Source: Planococcus citreus
GTDB lineage: Bacteria; Bacillota; Bacilli; Bacillales_A; Planococcaceae
Direction of reading: 5' to 3'
Assembly: GCF_003664125.1 (NCBI RefSeq)
Contig: NZ_RCCP01000001.1
Coordinates: 1 to 64,000, forward strand
DNA: 64,000 nucleotides
The translations under genes were made by a program, and so were the position numbers. The notes under the pieces are model-generated. The model made no database searches. It saw only the letters and a program-made list of their open reading frames with translations, and was not told the origin of the DNA. This document shows positions 1-8,618 of the stretch, piece after piece; position 1 is the first letter of the stretch, and each line of letters starts with the position of its first letter.

Positions 1-483
1 GCCTTGAAAGGCCCACTTCATGGCGGCGCCAACGAGCAAGTCATGAAGATGCTCACAGAAATCGGGTCGGTCGACAACGTCGAGCCGGTCATCAACGAAA
101 AACTGGCGAACAAAGAGAAAATCATGGGCTTCGGCCACCGCGTCTATCAACAAGGCGACCCACGTGCGAAGCACTTGCGTGAAATGTCGAAAAAGCTCAC
201 CGAGCTTCGCGGCGAATCGAAGTGGTACGACATGTCCGTCAAGATCGAAGAAATGGTGACAAGCGCCAAACCGCTTCCACCAAACGTCGATTTCTATTCG
301 GCATCTGTATACCACTCGTTGAATATCGAGCATGATTTGTTCACGCCGATCTTCGCGGTCTCCCGTGCGTCGGGCTGGCTCGCGCACATCTTGGAGCAAT
401 ACTCGAACAACCGCCTGATCCGCCCGCGTGCAGAATACATCGGGCCTGGCATGCAGACTTACGTGCCGGTTGAAGAACGTTAA
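1..483 (+). CDS. mmgD: 2-methylcitrate synthase/citrate synthase, C-terminal part (truncated by window edge)
   Basis: The first 160 or so residues are cut off by the window edge; the reading frame is open from base 1. It condenses an acyl-CoA (propionyl- or acetyl-CoA) with oxaloacetate in the cytoplasm. Citrate-synthase hallmarks are visible: LHGGANE with the substrate His, GFGHRVY with the second His, and the PNVDFYSASVY block with the catalytic Asp. The wording of the whole tail resembles Bacillus MmgD (methylcitrate synthase) more than CitZ, but the upstream genes that would settle this are outside the window. It is followed directly by a strong terminator. Confidence 0.85.
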   Translation, partial: ALKGPLHGGANEQVMKMLTEIGSVDNVEPVINEKLANKEKIMGFGHRVYQQGDPRAKHLREMSKKLTELRGESKWYDMSVKIEEMVTSAKPLPPNVDFYSASVYHSLNIEHDLFTPIFAVSRASGWLAHILEQYSNNRLIRPRAEYIGPGMQTYVPVEER

Positions 484-493
484 GACGATGACC

Positions 494-545
494 AAAAGCT
501 TGAGCCGCAGCACCTTTTAATAGGTGTACGGCTCAAGCTTTTCTA
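494..545 (+). terminator. Intrinsic terminator after mmgD
   Basis: A 14-bp stem (AAAAGCTTGAGCCG paired with CGGCTCAAGCTTTT) is followed by a short T-rich run. It lies 11 bases after the stop codon. Confidence 0.85.
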
Positions 546-569
546 TTTGCACGAGCCAACCCGCTATGG

Positions 570-599
570 TTGTTTCAAGGATTTCATTACGGCTATAAT
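570..599 (+). promoter_or_regulatory. Probable SigA promoter of selO
   Basis: A -35 TTGTTT (570-575) and a -10 TATAAT (594-599) are separated by 18 bases, about 45 bases upstream of the selO start. Confidence 0.55.
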
Positions 600-643
600 A
601 ATATAAAGACATGCCCGACAAATTGTAGATAGGAGGCGCTCCC

Positions 644-2104
644 ATGAATTACACAGAAACCGGCTGGAAACTGAAGAATAGTTATGCAGGCCTGCCGAAA
701 ACTTTATATGCCCCGATGGAGGCCAATCCGGTTTCATCGCCTGAACTCGTTATCGCAAACCGAGCATTGGCAAAATCACTTGGCCTGGACCCAGCACGGC
801 TAGACAGCCCTGAATCACTTCAAATATTTGCAGGCAATCAATTTCCTGAAGGCAGCTTCCCGCTCGCCCAAGCCTATGCCGGCCATCAATTCGGCCAATT
901 TACTATGCTCGGCGACGGCCGTGCCATCTTAATCGGTGAACAGCAAACACCGGATGGCGAGATTTTCGATGTCCAATTAAAAGGCGCCGGCATCACGCCT
1001 TTTTCCAGAAGCGGAGACGGCCGTGCGGCACTCGGGCCCATGCTGCGGGAATACATTATCAGCGAAAGCATGCATGCGCTCGGAATTCCAACGAGCAGAA
1101 GCCTTGCAGTTGTGTTGACAGGAGAAAAGATTCAGCGCTACTCTGCAGAACCTGGAGCGATCCTGACGCGGGTGGCCTCAAGCCATATCCGTGTCGGCAC
1201 TTTTCAATTCGCAGCGAAATACCGTTCGACTGAAGATTTGAAAGCTTTGGCGGATTATACGATCAAACGGCATTTCCCAGAAATCTCCGGTCCAGACCGC
1301 TATATCGAATTATTCCGCCAGACAGCGCAGCGGCAAGCTTCACTCATCGCGAAATGGCAGCTCGCCGGTTTTGTCCACGGCGTCATGAATACGGACAATA
1401 TGGCGATCAGCGGCGAAACGATCGACTATGGCCCGTGCGCTTTTCTGGACCGCTATGATGAATCCGCGGTCTTCAGCTCGATTGATGCTGGCGGCCGTTA
1501 TGCTTATCGCAACCAGCCGCTCATCGGCGGATGGAATTTAGCGCGTTTTGCAGAGTCCCTGTTTCCTCTTTTAGATGAGATTCCGGAAAAACAGGCCTTG
1601 TCGTCTCTCCAAGGAGCGCTCGAGGAATATGTAAATTCGCAAAAGCAATTATATTTGGCAGGCATGCGCGAAAAACTCGGCTTGTTTACAGAAACGCCAG
1701 AAGATGAACAATTGATCGATGCGTTGCTGGAATTGATGCAGGAAAAGCAAGCGGATTATACCAATACATTCCGTTCCTTGACCTTCGAAGCAGTTGAAGA
1801 GCCCCAACTGGCAAACGACCCGGCTTTTAAAGCCTGGCACAACCGCTATAAAGCCCGCCAGCAACAAGAAGGCCGCCCAGCACAAGAAATTCTGGAATTG
1901 ATGAAAAGCCGGAATCCGGCCGTCATCCCGCGCAACCACCGCGTGGAAGCGGCACTGGAAGCGGCAGCGCAAGGCGATTATGAAGTGATGGAAAAGCTTT
2001 TGGATATCCTTCGAAATCCATATGCCCATTCCGAAGAACAGCAGCCCTATACGGCCCCTCCACCGCCTTCGACGCCTCCATACCAGACCTATTGCGGAAC
2101 ATGA
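644..2104 (+). CDS. selO: SelO (YdiU) pseudokinase-type protein adenylyltransferase
   Basis: The SelO family has a kinase-like fold but transfers AMP from ATP to protein hydroxyl groups and is linked to redox stress. The 486-residue length fits the family. Visible signatures are the QLKGAGITPFSRSGDGRAAL block (roughly residues 109-128), the IPTSRSLAVV segment, the metal-binding HGVMNTDNM motif and the DYGPCAFLD motif that stands in for the kinase DFG. GATAGGAGG lies 8 bases before the ATG. It stands alone between two terminators, so it is probably monocistronic. The C-terminal end is proline-rich (PPPPSTPPY). Confidence 0.93.
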   Translation: MNYTETGWKLKNSYAGLPKTLYAPMEANPVSSPELVIANRALAKSLGLDPARLDSPESLQIFAGNQFPEGSFPLAQAYAGHQFGQFTMLGDGRAILIGEQQTPDGEIFDVQLKGAGITPFSRSGDGRAALGPMLREYIISESMHALGIPTSRSLAVVLTGEKIQRYSAEPGAILTRVASSHIRVGTFQFAAKYRSTEDLKALADYTIKRHFPEISGPDRYIELFRQTAQRQASLIAKWQLAGFVHGVMNTDNMAISGETIDYGPCAFLDRYDESAVFSSIDAGGRYAYRNQPLIGGWNLARFAESLFPLLDEIPEKQALSSLQGALEEYVNSQKQLYLAGMREKLGLFTETPEDEQLIDALLELMQEKQADYTNTFRSLTFEAVEEPQLANDPAFKAWHNRYKARQQQEGRPAQEILELMKSRNPAVIPRNHRVEAALEAAAQGDYEVMEKLLDILRNPYAHSEEQQPYTAPPPPSTPPYQTYCGT

Positions 2105-2107
2105 ACC

Positions 2108-2146
2108 AAAAAATCCCCTGCCTTTTCATCGGCAGGGGATTTTCTC
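2108..2146. terminator. Bidirectional terminator between selO and the convergent small gene
   Basis: A 12-bp perfect stem (AAATCCCCTGCC with GGCAGGGGATTT) has A/T runs on both sides, so it can serve both convergent genes. Confidence 0.85.
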
Positions 2147-2166
2147 TATTGCGCTTGTCTGTTCGA

Positions 2167-2379
2167 TCACTGTCCGTCTGTGACTTCAGTGACACTGACC
2201 ATTTTCACTTCGTCCATCTTGAATTGGTAATACGTATCGTTGTCGCCGATAAATTCGCGGAAATCATCCGCATCCAGACCGCTGACCGCTTGTTTTGGGG
2301 TATCTGCTTCGACGGTGCTGACCGCTTCGACGCCTGCGCCGAAATGATAAACGACGCGGAATTTTTTTGTTGATGCCAT
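2167..2379 (-). CDS. Small conserved-looking protein of unknown function
   Basis: This is a 70-residue soluble, acidic protein that I do not recognise. The start was set at the ATG that has GAGGAGG 10 bases upstream; a longer frame exists but lacks a ribosome site. The sequence begins with a beta-strand-like KKFRVVYHF and has a mixed alpha/beta pattern typical of small single-domain proteins. It converges on selO and shares the terminator between them. No membrane segment or signal peptide is visible. Confidence 0.6.
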   Translation of the reverse strand: MASTKKFRVVYHFGAGVEAVSTVEADTPKQAVSGLDADDFREFIGDNDTYYQFKMDEVKMVSVTEVTDGQ

Positions 2380-2565
2380 AATAATTGGATTCCTCCTCAA
2401 ATGCTTGTCTGCTTTAGGTTTACCCGATTTTTTAGGGAGTATTCACCTCAGCCATCACTTTCTCATTGTCGTTGAAAATAGTAGAACCCCTTTACTTGGA
2501 AAAGTATTTGGCTTAGACTTTAGCCATCGGGCAAACCCGACACTTAAAACCGCATACCGTTTTTC

Positions 2566-2658
2566 TGCACTGGGGGTGCATGTTTTGCTGAGATGAGAGC
2601 TTTCGCTCCGATCCCTTATGACTCGATCAGGTTAGGACCTGCGTGAGGAAGTGCGGTG
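2566..2658 (+). promoter_or_regulatory. TPP riboswitch (THI element)
   Basis: The conserved THI-box pieces occur in order: GGGGTGC, GCTGAGA, a variable hairpin, GATCCCTTATGACTCGATC, then GGTTAGGACCTGCGTGAGGAAGTGC. Closing-stem halves TGCACT and AGTGCG enclose the aptamer. It lies upstream of ykoF with a terminator hairpin in between, which is the normal layout for thiamin-repressed transcription attenuation. Confidence 0.93.
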
Positions 2659-2691
2659 ACTTTCCGACATGACTACGAAGTAAGGTAAAGT

Positions 2692-2720
2692 GGCTGCATC
2701 TTCACGGATGCGGCTTTTTT
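2692..2720 (+). terminator. Riboswitch expression-platform terminator
   Basis: GCTGCATC pairs with GATGCGGC (one G-T pair), followed by six T. It lies between the TPP aptamer and the ykoF ribosome site, so it should form when TPP is bound. Confidence 0.75.
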
Positions 2721-2746
2721 GTGCATATTTTTAGGAGGGATTCTAA

Positions 2747-3352
2747 ATGGAACCAACTTCATGCGGCACCAGCCCGATCGTCGGATTTCGCTTTTCCTTG
2801 CATCCGATGAGCGGCAATTTTATCAAGATCATCAAAAGCGCGTTAAAGGATACCGATACATCCCATGTGTGGATGCAAACCGATGATGTCTCCACCGTCA
2901 TCCGGGGCAAACAACAGCATGTCTTCAATGTTGCGAAGGCGCTCACTCTTCATGCGGCGAAGACAAAGGAACATATCGCCCTGTCCGGCACCTTTTCAGC
3001 TGGATGTCCTGGAGATACCGCGGGCGATGTGTATTTGGAGACACCCGCTAAACCGGCAAACCAAGACCGTACCGAGCAATATGTTTCATCGCAATTCGCG
3101 CTTTACCCGATGAACAACCCCGACTATATGGATGTCATCTACCGCGAAGTGGAACGTGCAAAAGAGTTCGGCGTGTGGAACGATTCCATGCAATACGCTA
3201 GCGGCATTCACGGGGATATCCATGAGGTCTTTTCTTTTTATGAAACCTGCTTTTCGAGCGCACGCTCTGATCAATATCCCCATCTAGTGATGACCGTTTC
3301 CATGAGCATCAACAGTCCTTCACATAAAACGGGCGCTGAAAATTTTTCTTAA
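2747..3352 (+). CDS. ykoF: YkoF family thiamin/HMP-binding protein
   Basis: A 201-residue protein with the two-repeat YkoF layout. Repeat 1 is about residues 5-90 (CGTSPIVGFRFSLHPM ... SGTFSAGCPGD) and repeat 2 about residues 115-195 (SSQFALYPMNNPDYMDVIYR ... VMTVSMSINSPS). B. subtilis YkoF binds thiamin and its HMP moiety and is encoded with the YkoEDC ECF transporter. The upstream TPP riboswitch supports a thiamin role. Here the gene is followed by a terminator and an unrelated convergent gene, so no ykoEDC partner is adjacent. The start has AGGAGG 9 bases upstream. Confidence 0.9.
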   Translation: MEPTSCGTSPIVGFRFSLHPMSGNFIKIIKSALKDTDTSHVWMQTDDVSTVIRGKQQHVFNVAKALTLHAAKTKEHIALSGTFSAGCPGDTAGDVYLETPAKPANQDRTEQYVSSQFALYPMNNPDYMDVIYREVERAKEFGVWNDSMQYASGIHGDIHEVFSFYETCFSSARSDQYPHLVMTVSMSINSPSHKTGAENFS

Positions 3353-3390
3353 AGAATAAATTACCTTGTGACCCTAAATGTTGGTCATAC

Positions 3391-3440
3391 AAAAACAACA
3401 CCCCGCAGTTGGATCGTTCTCTGCTGGGAGTGTTGTTTTG
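3391..3440. terminator. Terminator after ykoF
   Basis: A long hairpin (AAAACAACAC...GTGTTGTTTT with CGCAG/CTGC further in) lies between ykoF and the convergent Spo0M-like gene. Confidence 0.8.
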
Positions 3441-3472
3441 GTTAACATAATAAGATTATCGTCAAACTGTTT

Positions 3473-3892
3473 TCAACTGTCGATTTTGCCGTAAGTGATT
3501 TCGTCTTCATCCTGTACATCAACGCCGTTTTTGACGTGGACAATGGTCCGCAAGATCAATTTGGCATTTACGTTTTCCAGCACCCACCGCTCATCTGGGA
3601 CAATCTCGAATTGCTGCATGACGGTGTTCTTCGATTTCACGGCCCCTGCAAATTCCAAGCTCTGCTTGGCAACTGGCGTTTCATAAAAGTCGAAATCACT
3701 GTCCTCCCGGTAATCTTCCACTAAGCGAATCACTTGCAGTTCGATATAATCGATTTCCTGATCGCCGCTTCCACCGTCTAAATAGACAGTCCCATTCAAT
3801 GTTTCGCCTTCTTCAAGATGCGGCCTTTCCACTACAGTGTCCACTTTGATCGAACCGATGCCGATCGAAGATAAAAAGTCTTTGAATTTCAT
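3473..3892 (-). CDS. Short Spo0M-like (arrestin-fold) protein
   Basis: The N-terminus (FLSSIGIGSIKVDTVVERPH) and the following G-x-V-Y-L-DGGSGDQEIDYIELQVI pattern match the arrestin-like N-domain of Spo0M, the sporulation-control protein of B. subtilis. The protein is 139 residues against about 258 for B. subtilis Spo0M, so it covers only one arrestin-type lobe. GGGGG lies 11-15 bases before the ATG. Spo0M relatives also occur in organisms that do not sporulate, and a cytoskeleton or cell-envelope role has been suggested for the family. The exact function here is unknown. Confidence 0.65.
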   Translation of the reverse strand: MKFKDFLSSIGIGSIKVDTVVERPHLEEGETLNGTVYLDGGSGDQEIDYIELQVIRLVEDYREDSDFDFYETPVAKQSLEFAGAVKSKNTVMQQFEIVPDERWVLENVNAKLILRTIVHVKNGVDVQDEDEITYGKIDS

Positions 3893-3959
3893 AAAAATCT
3901 ATACCCCCAAAATTTGATAATTCTCCATACCACTTTTTCCTTGCCTCTAAACGGCACTC

Positions 3960-5150
3960 TTAAAGCTCAGTATAATCGTATTGTTTATCCAAGTCTGTCT
4001 CATAGCGGTTATAACGCCGTTTGAACAACTTGTACAAATGGCTGACGATGACCCGCAGCAACGCATACATCGGGATCCCCAAAATGACCCCGACGACCCC
4101 AAACAAGGAGCCTGCCGTCAATAGGACGAAAATGATCGTGACAGGGTGGATGTACATCGTCTTGCCCATTACTTGCGGCGAGATCAAATTACCCTCCACT
4201 AGCTGCACGACGGTCCACACAATCGCCAGTTTCACGAGCATGAACGGCGAGGTAACAAGTGCAATGATCGCAGCGGGCGTAATCGCGATTGCTGGACCGA
4301 TATAAGGAACGATACTGGTCACCATCGCCAAGGCGCCAAGCAGCAGCGCATAATCCATGCCGATGATCAAAAAGCCGATATAGACCATTACGCCGATGCA
4401 GAATGCCACGATGAGCTGGCCTTGAATATATGCCCCCAATTGCTTGTCTGCATCCTTTAAAACTTCTCTTGTATCGTCGCGGAACCTCGGCGGCAACAGT
4501 TTCAGGAAATAGTCCGGAAGCTTATCGCCATCTTTCAATAAATAGAACAGGATAAACGGAACGATGACAATCGACAAGATAACGCCCGTAATGGTTGAAA
4601 TCCAGCTGGTGACGCGCGAAATGATGCCTGTCACTGTCGCTTGCAATGTATCCGCGATGCTGGTCGGCAAAGTGGCGATCAACGCTTCGATATTGAAGCT
4701 TGAATCCCGGTAATAATCACCGACAAAGGAATTGCGCAAGAACTGGTCGATATTATTCAATAAGCGCATGAAATAATCCGGAAATTCCTCGATCAAGTTC
4801 TGGAACTGGTCCCTTAAAAATGGAAACACAAGGACGCTCAACAACGTCAAGAGCCCGATGCCCCCGAGGAAGATAATGAGAATGCCCCAAATTCTCGGGA
4901 TCTTGAACCGTTCCAGCAACCGCAACACCGGCCGCAGCAAATAAAATAGGATAAGCGCCAGGACGACCGGCAAGACGACCGTTTTCATGAATACATTGAG
5001 TGGGTTGAAGATGAACGACACTTCCCTGAAGATGAACACGACAAGCCCGATCAAAATTAAAATCAATAAAGTAAAGAACGTATTCCTTCCGCCCAGAAAG
5101 CGGATATAGTTGGTAGCGAAAAACGGCGGTCTATTGTCATCTGGCGGCAT
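3960..5150 (-). CDS. AI-2E family transporter (PerM/YueF-type membrane protein)
   Basis: A 396-residue integral membrane protein with about eight hydrophobic segments and the large periplasmic/extracellular region typical of the AI-2E (TqsA/PerM/YrrI) family between the third and fourth segments. The conserved C-terminal half is clear: VPFILFYLLKDGD, the QLIVAFCIGVMVYIGFLIIG segment, and VEGNLISPQVMGKTMYIHPV. Family members are proposed exporters or Na+/H+ antiporters; the substrate cannot be told from sequence. AAGGGG precedes the ATG. It is in the same orientation as the LCP gene upstream, 57 bases away. Confidence 0.85.
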   Translation of the reverse strand: MPPDDNRPPFFATNYIRFLGGRNTFFTLLILILIGLVVFIFREVSFIFNPLNVFMKTVVLPVVLALILFYLLRPVLRLLERFKIPRIWGILIIFLGGIGLLTLLSVLVFPFLRDQFQNLIEEFPDYFMRLLNNIDQFLRNSFVGDYYRDSSFNIEALIATLPTSIADTLQATVTGIISRVTSWISTITGVILSIVIVPFILFYLLKDGDKLPDYFLKLLPPRFRDDTREVLKDADKQLGAYIQGQLIVAFCIGVMVYIGFLIIGMDYALLLGALAMVTSIVPYIGPAIAITPAAIIALVTSPFMLVKLAIVWTVVQLVEGNLISPQVMGKTMYIHPVTIIFVLLTAGSLFGVVGVILGIPMYALLRVIVSHLYKLFKRRYNRYETDLDKQYDYTEL

Positions 5151-5207
5151 GGCGATCCCCTTCTTTATACAGGCTTCTACCTGTAGTTTACCATATTATC
5201 TGAAAAA

Positions 5208-6152
5208 TTAGTTGAGTGGCTGAGACAAAAATTCTTCCAGCGCACGGCGGTTTTGCTCTATATCGATTTCCAGAACAGAGCCCGCTTGCGGATAATTCGC
5301 ATAGCTGTAGCCGCCTTCAACCGGAATCGTCAAGCGTTCGATTTCGCCGCTGCCACCGGTTCCGAGCTGTGTCGCCAATTTGATTTGGTCGACCAAAGGC
5401 ATATCGGTCTGCACATAGCCTTGTGCAGCTCCAGCTAGTTTCGGCAGTTTCGGGATTGACGATACGCTGATCAATTCATCTTTCAATGCGGCAATTACTT
5501 GCTGCTGACGGCGCACACGGCCGAAGTCGCCTTCATTATCCGAACGGAAGCGCGCGTAGCCTAGCAATTCCTGGCCGTTCAACTGCTGGACGCCGGGAGA
5601 CAAAGTCACGCCGATTTTCTCGGACATTTCTTTTTCAACGTCGATTTCAACACCGCCTGGCGCTGCGATATCGACGAGCGTTTCAAAGCTCTTGAAGTCA
5701 ACCAGCGCGTAATTATGAATTTCGACGCCAAACATTTCACGCAAAGTCGATGCCAGCAAGTCGACACCTCCCAAATAATACGCTGTATTCAATTTATAGG
5801 ATTGATAGCCAGGGATATCCGCATAAATATCTCGCATGAACGACGTGATCTTCACTTCATTGTTTTCACGGTCGTGGGTCACCATCATCATCGTATCCGT
5901 ACGGGACTGCTCTTCCCCACGCGAATCCACCCCGAGTACGAGGATATTCTGGTACCCGCTGTTGTCTTCATCTCCTGAAAATGGTTCCGGTTCAATTTCG
6001 GTTTCGCCGGCTATGTTCTGTCCCTGTTGATATTGGATGAAAAAGTAAATTCCCGCACCGAGCAATAAAATGATCAATAATAAGAAAAGTTTGCCTCTCG
6101 GGCGGAAACGTTTGCGTTTTCTGGTCTGCCTCGTTTCGTATTGTTCTTCCAT
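5208..6152 (-). CDS. LytR-CpsA-Psr (LCP) family cell-wall glycopolymer ligase
   Basis: LCP enzymes attach teichoic acid or capsule polymers from lipid carriers to peptidoglycan outside the membrane. The 314-residue protein has a short basic cytoplasmic N-terminus (residues 1-20), one membrane segment (about 21-41) and the LCP domain with its hallmarks: ILVLGVDSR, SRTDTMMMV, ITSFMRDIY, KLNTAYYLGG and the RRQQQVI block. The start was moved to the ATG that has AAAGGAATG upstream; an in-frame upstream start lacks a ribosome site. Confidence 0.9.
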   Translation of the reverse strand: MEEQYETRQTRKRKRFRPRGKLFLLLIILLLGAGIYFFIQYQQGQNIAGETEIEPEPFSGDEDNSGYQNILVLGVDSRGEEQSRTDTMMMVTHDRENNEVKITSFMRDIYADIPGYQSYKLNTAYYLGGVDLLASTLREMFGVEIHNYALVDFKSFETLVDIAAPGGVEIDVEKEMSEKIGVTLSPGVQQLNGQELLGYARFRSDNEGDFGRVRRQQQVIAALKDELISVSSIPKLPKLAGAAQGYVQTDMPLVDQIKLATQLGTGGSGEIERLTIPVEGGYSYANYPQAGSVLEIDIEQNRRALEEFLSQPLN

Positions 6153-6338
6153 GATGTTTACATTCCTTTCTGAGCTGTAGCAATTGATTAGACGCACATG
6201 AATGAAGCAAGGTTTCCCCTTGCAACACGTTTTTATTGTCTGTGCTTGGCTGGAGTGGTAAAATTCTTCTTATTCTCAGGCGCTATTTCCCATCCCCAGT
6301 CAAACATCCAGCTGGCTGATGCCCAAAGCTGCATGCAT

Positions 6339-6368
6339 TGTATAGGGATGGTGGCTGCCAGTATAATA
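6339..6368 (+). promoter_or_regulatory. Probable SigA promoter of msrA
   Basis: TTGTAT (6339-6344) and TATAAT (6363-6368) with an 18-base spacer lie 19 bases upstream of the msrA start, just before the AGAGGGAGG ribosome site. Confidence 0.5.
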
Positions 6369-6387
6369 AATAGAGGGAGGCAATCCG

Positions 6388-6918
6388 ATGTTTGAAAAAG
6401 CAACATTCGCTGGTGGCTGTTTTTGGTGTATGGTCAAGCCTTTCGATCAATTCGATGGCATTGAATCCGTGGTTTCTGGATATACAGGCGGCCATTTGGC
6501 GAATCCTTCATACGAGCAAGTGAAAAACGGCTATTCCGGTCATTTGGAAGCGGTCGAAATCACTTTCGATCCAGCGGTCTTCCCGTACGAACAGTTACTG
6601 GACATTTTTTGGCAGCAAATTGACCCAACCGATAATGACGGCCAGTTCCAAGATCGCGGGGCTTCCTATCGTCCGGCTATTTTCGTCCACAATGAAGCGC
6701 AGCGGCAAATAGCGCTTGCTTCCAGAAAACAGCTCGACGCAAGCGGCCGTTTCGATAAGCCGGTCATCACTGAGATCCAAGATGCTGAGCCTTTCTATCC
6801 GGCAGAAGACTATCACCAGGATTTCTACCTGAAAAATCCTGAACATTATGCCCAGGACCGCGCCGAATCCGGTCGCGATGAGTTTTTAACTGCTGTGTGG
6901 AAGAAAGCCGACGCCTAA
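6388..6918 (+). CDS. msrA: Peptide methionine-S-sulfoxide reductase MsrA (first copy)
   Basis: Reduces the S-epimer of methionine sulfoxide in proteins. The active-site motif GGCFWCM is at residues 10-16, with the nucleophilic Cys first. Family blocks [33 protein letters not shown] and [11 protein letters not shown] are all present. At 176 residues it has the normal size for a stand-alone MsrA. A second, related MsrA is encoded at 31.8 kb next to MsrB. This copy is monocistronic and followed by its own terminator. Confidence 0.95.
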   Translation: MFEKATFAGGCFWCMVKPFDQFDGIESVVSGYTGGHLANPSYEQVKNGYSGHLEAVEITFDPAVFPYEQLLDIFWQQIDPTDNDGQFQDRGASYRPAIFVHNEAQRQIALASRKQLDASGRFDKPVITEIQDAEPFYPAEDYHQDFYLKNPEHYAQDRAESGRDEFLTAVWKKADA

Positions 6919-6935
6919 TGCGCCGGCTTTTTCTA
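6903..6935 (+). terminator. Terminator of msrA
   Basis: AAAGCCGACGC pairs with GCGCCGGCTT around the stop codon, followed by five T. Confidence 0.75.
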
Positions 6936-7077
6936 GTTGTATAAAACTGTGAAAAAACCTAAATCATTTTCACGCTCCACATGGCTTCCATATTTTTCAT
7001 TGACAGATTATTCACTTAGTTTAAAATCAGGATACGCGGGTCTTCCCGCCATACTGCGTTAAACAGGAGGCTCCCTT

Positions 7078-7377
7078 ATGAAATGGCTCAGCACATTGGA
7101 CATCTTTTTCGTGCAATTAATCCTTTTTCCGCCGTTTGTCATTCTGCTTGGCGTCGCATCCGCTATCCTAGCCAGCCGGATATTCATCGGGCCCCTCATC
7201 ACGCTCGTTACAGCGCTTGAACTGAATTATTGGTATTTCTCAACTATCCTTCCAGAGGCGGAGATCCCCCTGATGATGATTGCTTCATGGGCAGTCCTGT
7301 TCCCGCTTTTGTCGCTTTATTTTTCATGGATGGCGCTGGCCCCGCCCAATAAACAAACCATTAAGGCTCTCGATTGA
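7078..7377 (+). CDS. Small membrane protein of unknown function
   Basis: A 99-residue protein with three or four hydrophobic segments (about residues 9-30, 33-52, 62-82). ACAGGAGG precedes the ATG at normal spacing. The composition resembles small Bacillus membrane proteins of the YbeF/DUF2651 kind, but I cannot confirm this. Its last 17 bases overlap the 3' end of the convergent MFS gene. A small hairpin (GCGGG-tctt-CCCGC) lies in its leader. Confidence 0.6.
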   Translation: MKWLSTLDIFFVQLILFPPFVILLGVASAILASRIFIGPLITLVTALELNYWYFSTILPEAEIPLMMIASWAVLFPLLSLYFSWMALAPPNKQTIKALD

Positions 7378-8533
7378 GCAAGTAAGCAAAAAAGATCATG
7401 AAAAAGACGAATGCCAAGAACAACCATAAAGTAATATCGTGGTTCCCTGTCTGGTCATAAACCACTCCGATGATAAAAGGCATGAATGCCGAAATTAAAT
7501 AACCGCCGGACTGGGTCATGGCAGCCCAACTATTGGCTTCGTCAGCAGAATCCGTCGCATCGAGCGGCAAAAGCAACGCGATCGGGAATAGACCACCAAG
7601 CGCCACGCCGATTAAAGCGGCTGCCAGCCACACCGACCAAGTTCCTGCAAACATCAACAATAGGATGCCGGCAGTCCCGAACGCAAGCACTGCCAATACC
7701 CACAGGAAGCGATTCGGATAACGGCTGAATAGCAGCGGGATCGAAATATTGCAGATAATCTGCACCGCCGTCATGACGGTAACGACAGCTCCTGCCGACA
7801 GCACGCTCAAGCCCTTGTCGATCGCAATGGGCGCGAGCCATGTCAGCATCGAGAAAAAGAAAGCAGATTGGAAGCCGAAGAACAAAAGCATATACCAAGC
7901 CTTCACATTTTTCCACGGGCTTCCGCTGATCGGCAATGAATCATCCGGCAGTTGTTCTGACTTTGCTTCCACTTCAGGCATTCTCAACCATACGATAAGT
8001 GCGGCGAGCGCCAAGCCTGACCAAACCGCAAGTCCCGCCGGCCATCCAGAAGCCGCATAGACAACACTCGTCAATCCTGCGGCTAATGTCGCACCGAGCC
8101 CCATGCCGAACGAATAGATCCCGATCAAGGAAGCTGTCCGGGTCGGGAAATCCCGTTTGATCATTGCAGACAACATCGGCCCGATGATGGCGATCGCGAT
8201 GCCGATGAAAAACGAACTAAGCAATAAATTGAAATAGCTTGGCCAAAAGCCGCGCCCTAAAGTGAAAATGCCGATAACTACCAGCAAAAAGCCGATGGAA
8301 CGCTTCAAGCCAAAGCGCCGGTTGAAGACGATCGCAAACGGCGCGAATACCCCCATGCATAGGACGGGCACAGCGGTCAATAAACTGACTTGTCCGTTGG
8401 TCAGCATGAGATCCGAGCGAATCGGCTCGAGCATCGGGCCGATTGAAGAAATGGCCGGCCGCAAATTGAGCGCCACTAAAAGGATGGCGAAAATGATGCC
8501 GGTCAAAGTAGATTTTTTTCCAACTTCCTTCAT
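7361..8533 (-). CDS. MFS transporter, CynX/NimT family
   Basis: A 390-residue protein with 12 predicted membrane segments. The N-terminal LNLRPAISSIGPMLEPIRSD sequence is the family mark of the CynX/NimT/YycB group of major facilitator exporters (cyanate and 2-nitroimidazole transporters in E. coli). Substrates in Gram-positives are mostly unknown. AAGGAGAG precedes the ATG. The 3' end overlaps the convergent small membrane gene by 17 bases. Confidence 0.88.
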   Translation of the reverse strand: MKEVGKKSTLTGIIFAILLVALNLRPAISSIGPMLEPIRSDLMLTNGQVSLLTAVPVLCMGVFAPFAIVFNRRFGLKRSIGFLLVVIGIFTLGRGFWPSYFNLLLSSFFIGIAIAIIGPMLSAMIKRDFPTRTASLIGIYSFGMGLGATLAAGLTSVVYAASGWPAGLAVWSGLALAALIVWLRMPEVEAKSEQLPDDSLPISGSPWKNVKAWYMLLFFGFQSAFFFSMLTWLAPIAIDKGLSVLSAGAVVTVMTAVQIICNISIPLLFSRYPNRFLWVLAVLAFGTAGILLLMFAGTWSVWLAAALIGVALGGLFPIALLLPLDATDSADEANSWAAMTQSGGYLISAFMPFIIGVVYDQTGNHDITLWLFLAFVFFMIFFAYLLNREP

Positions 8534-8618
8534 ATTTTTCTCTCCTTATCCCCCGACACCAAACTTGTGTTCCTGCCATCGCTTCCCTTAAAATAAGACT
8601 GGAAAGGCGGGTTGCTGG

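Noticed and set aside
1649-2029. Long minus-strand frame inside selO
   Set aside because: It is a shadow of selO codon structure: no ribosome site and no recognisable motif. The same reasoning removed many other frames lying antisense to clear genes.
7032-7075. Possible riboswitch or attenuator in the leader of the small membrane gene
   Set aside because: Only one short GCGGG/CCCGC hairpin, with no conserved riboswitch motif.
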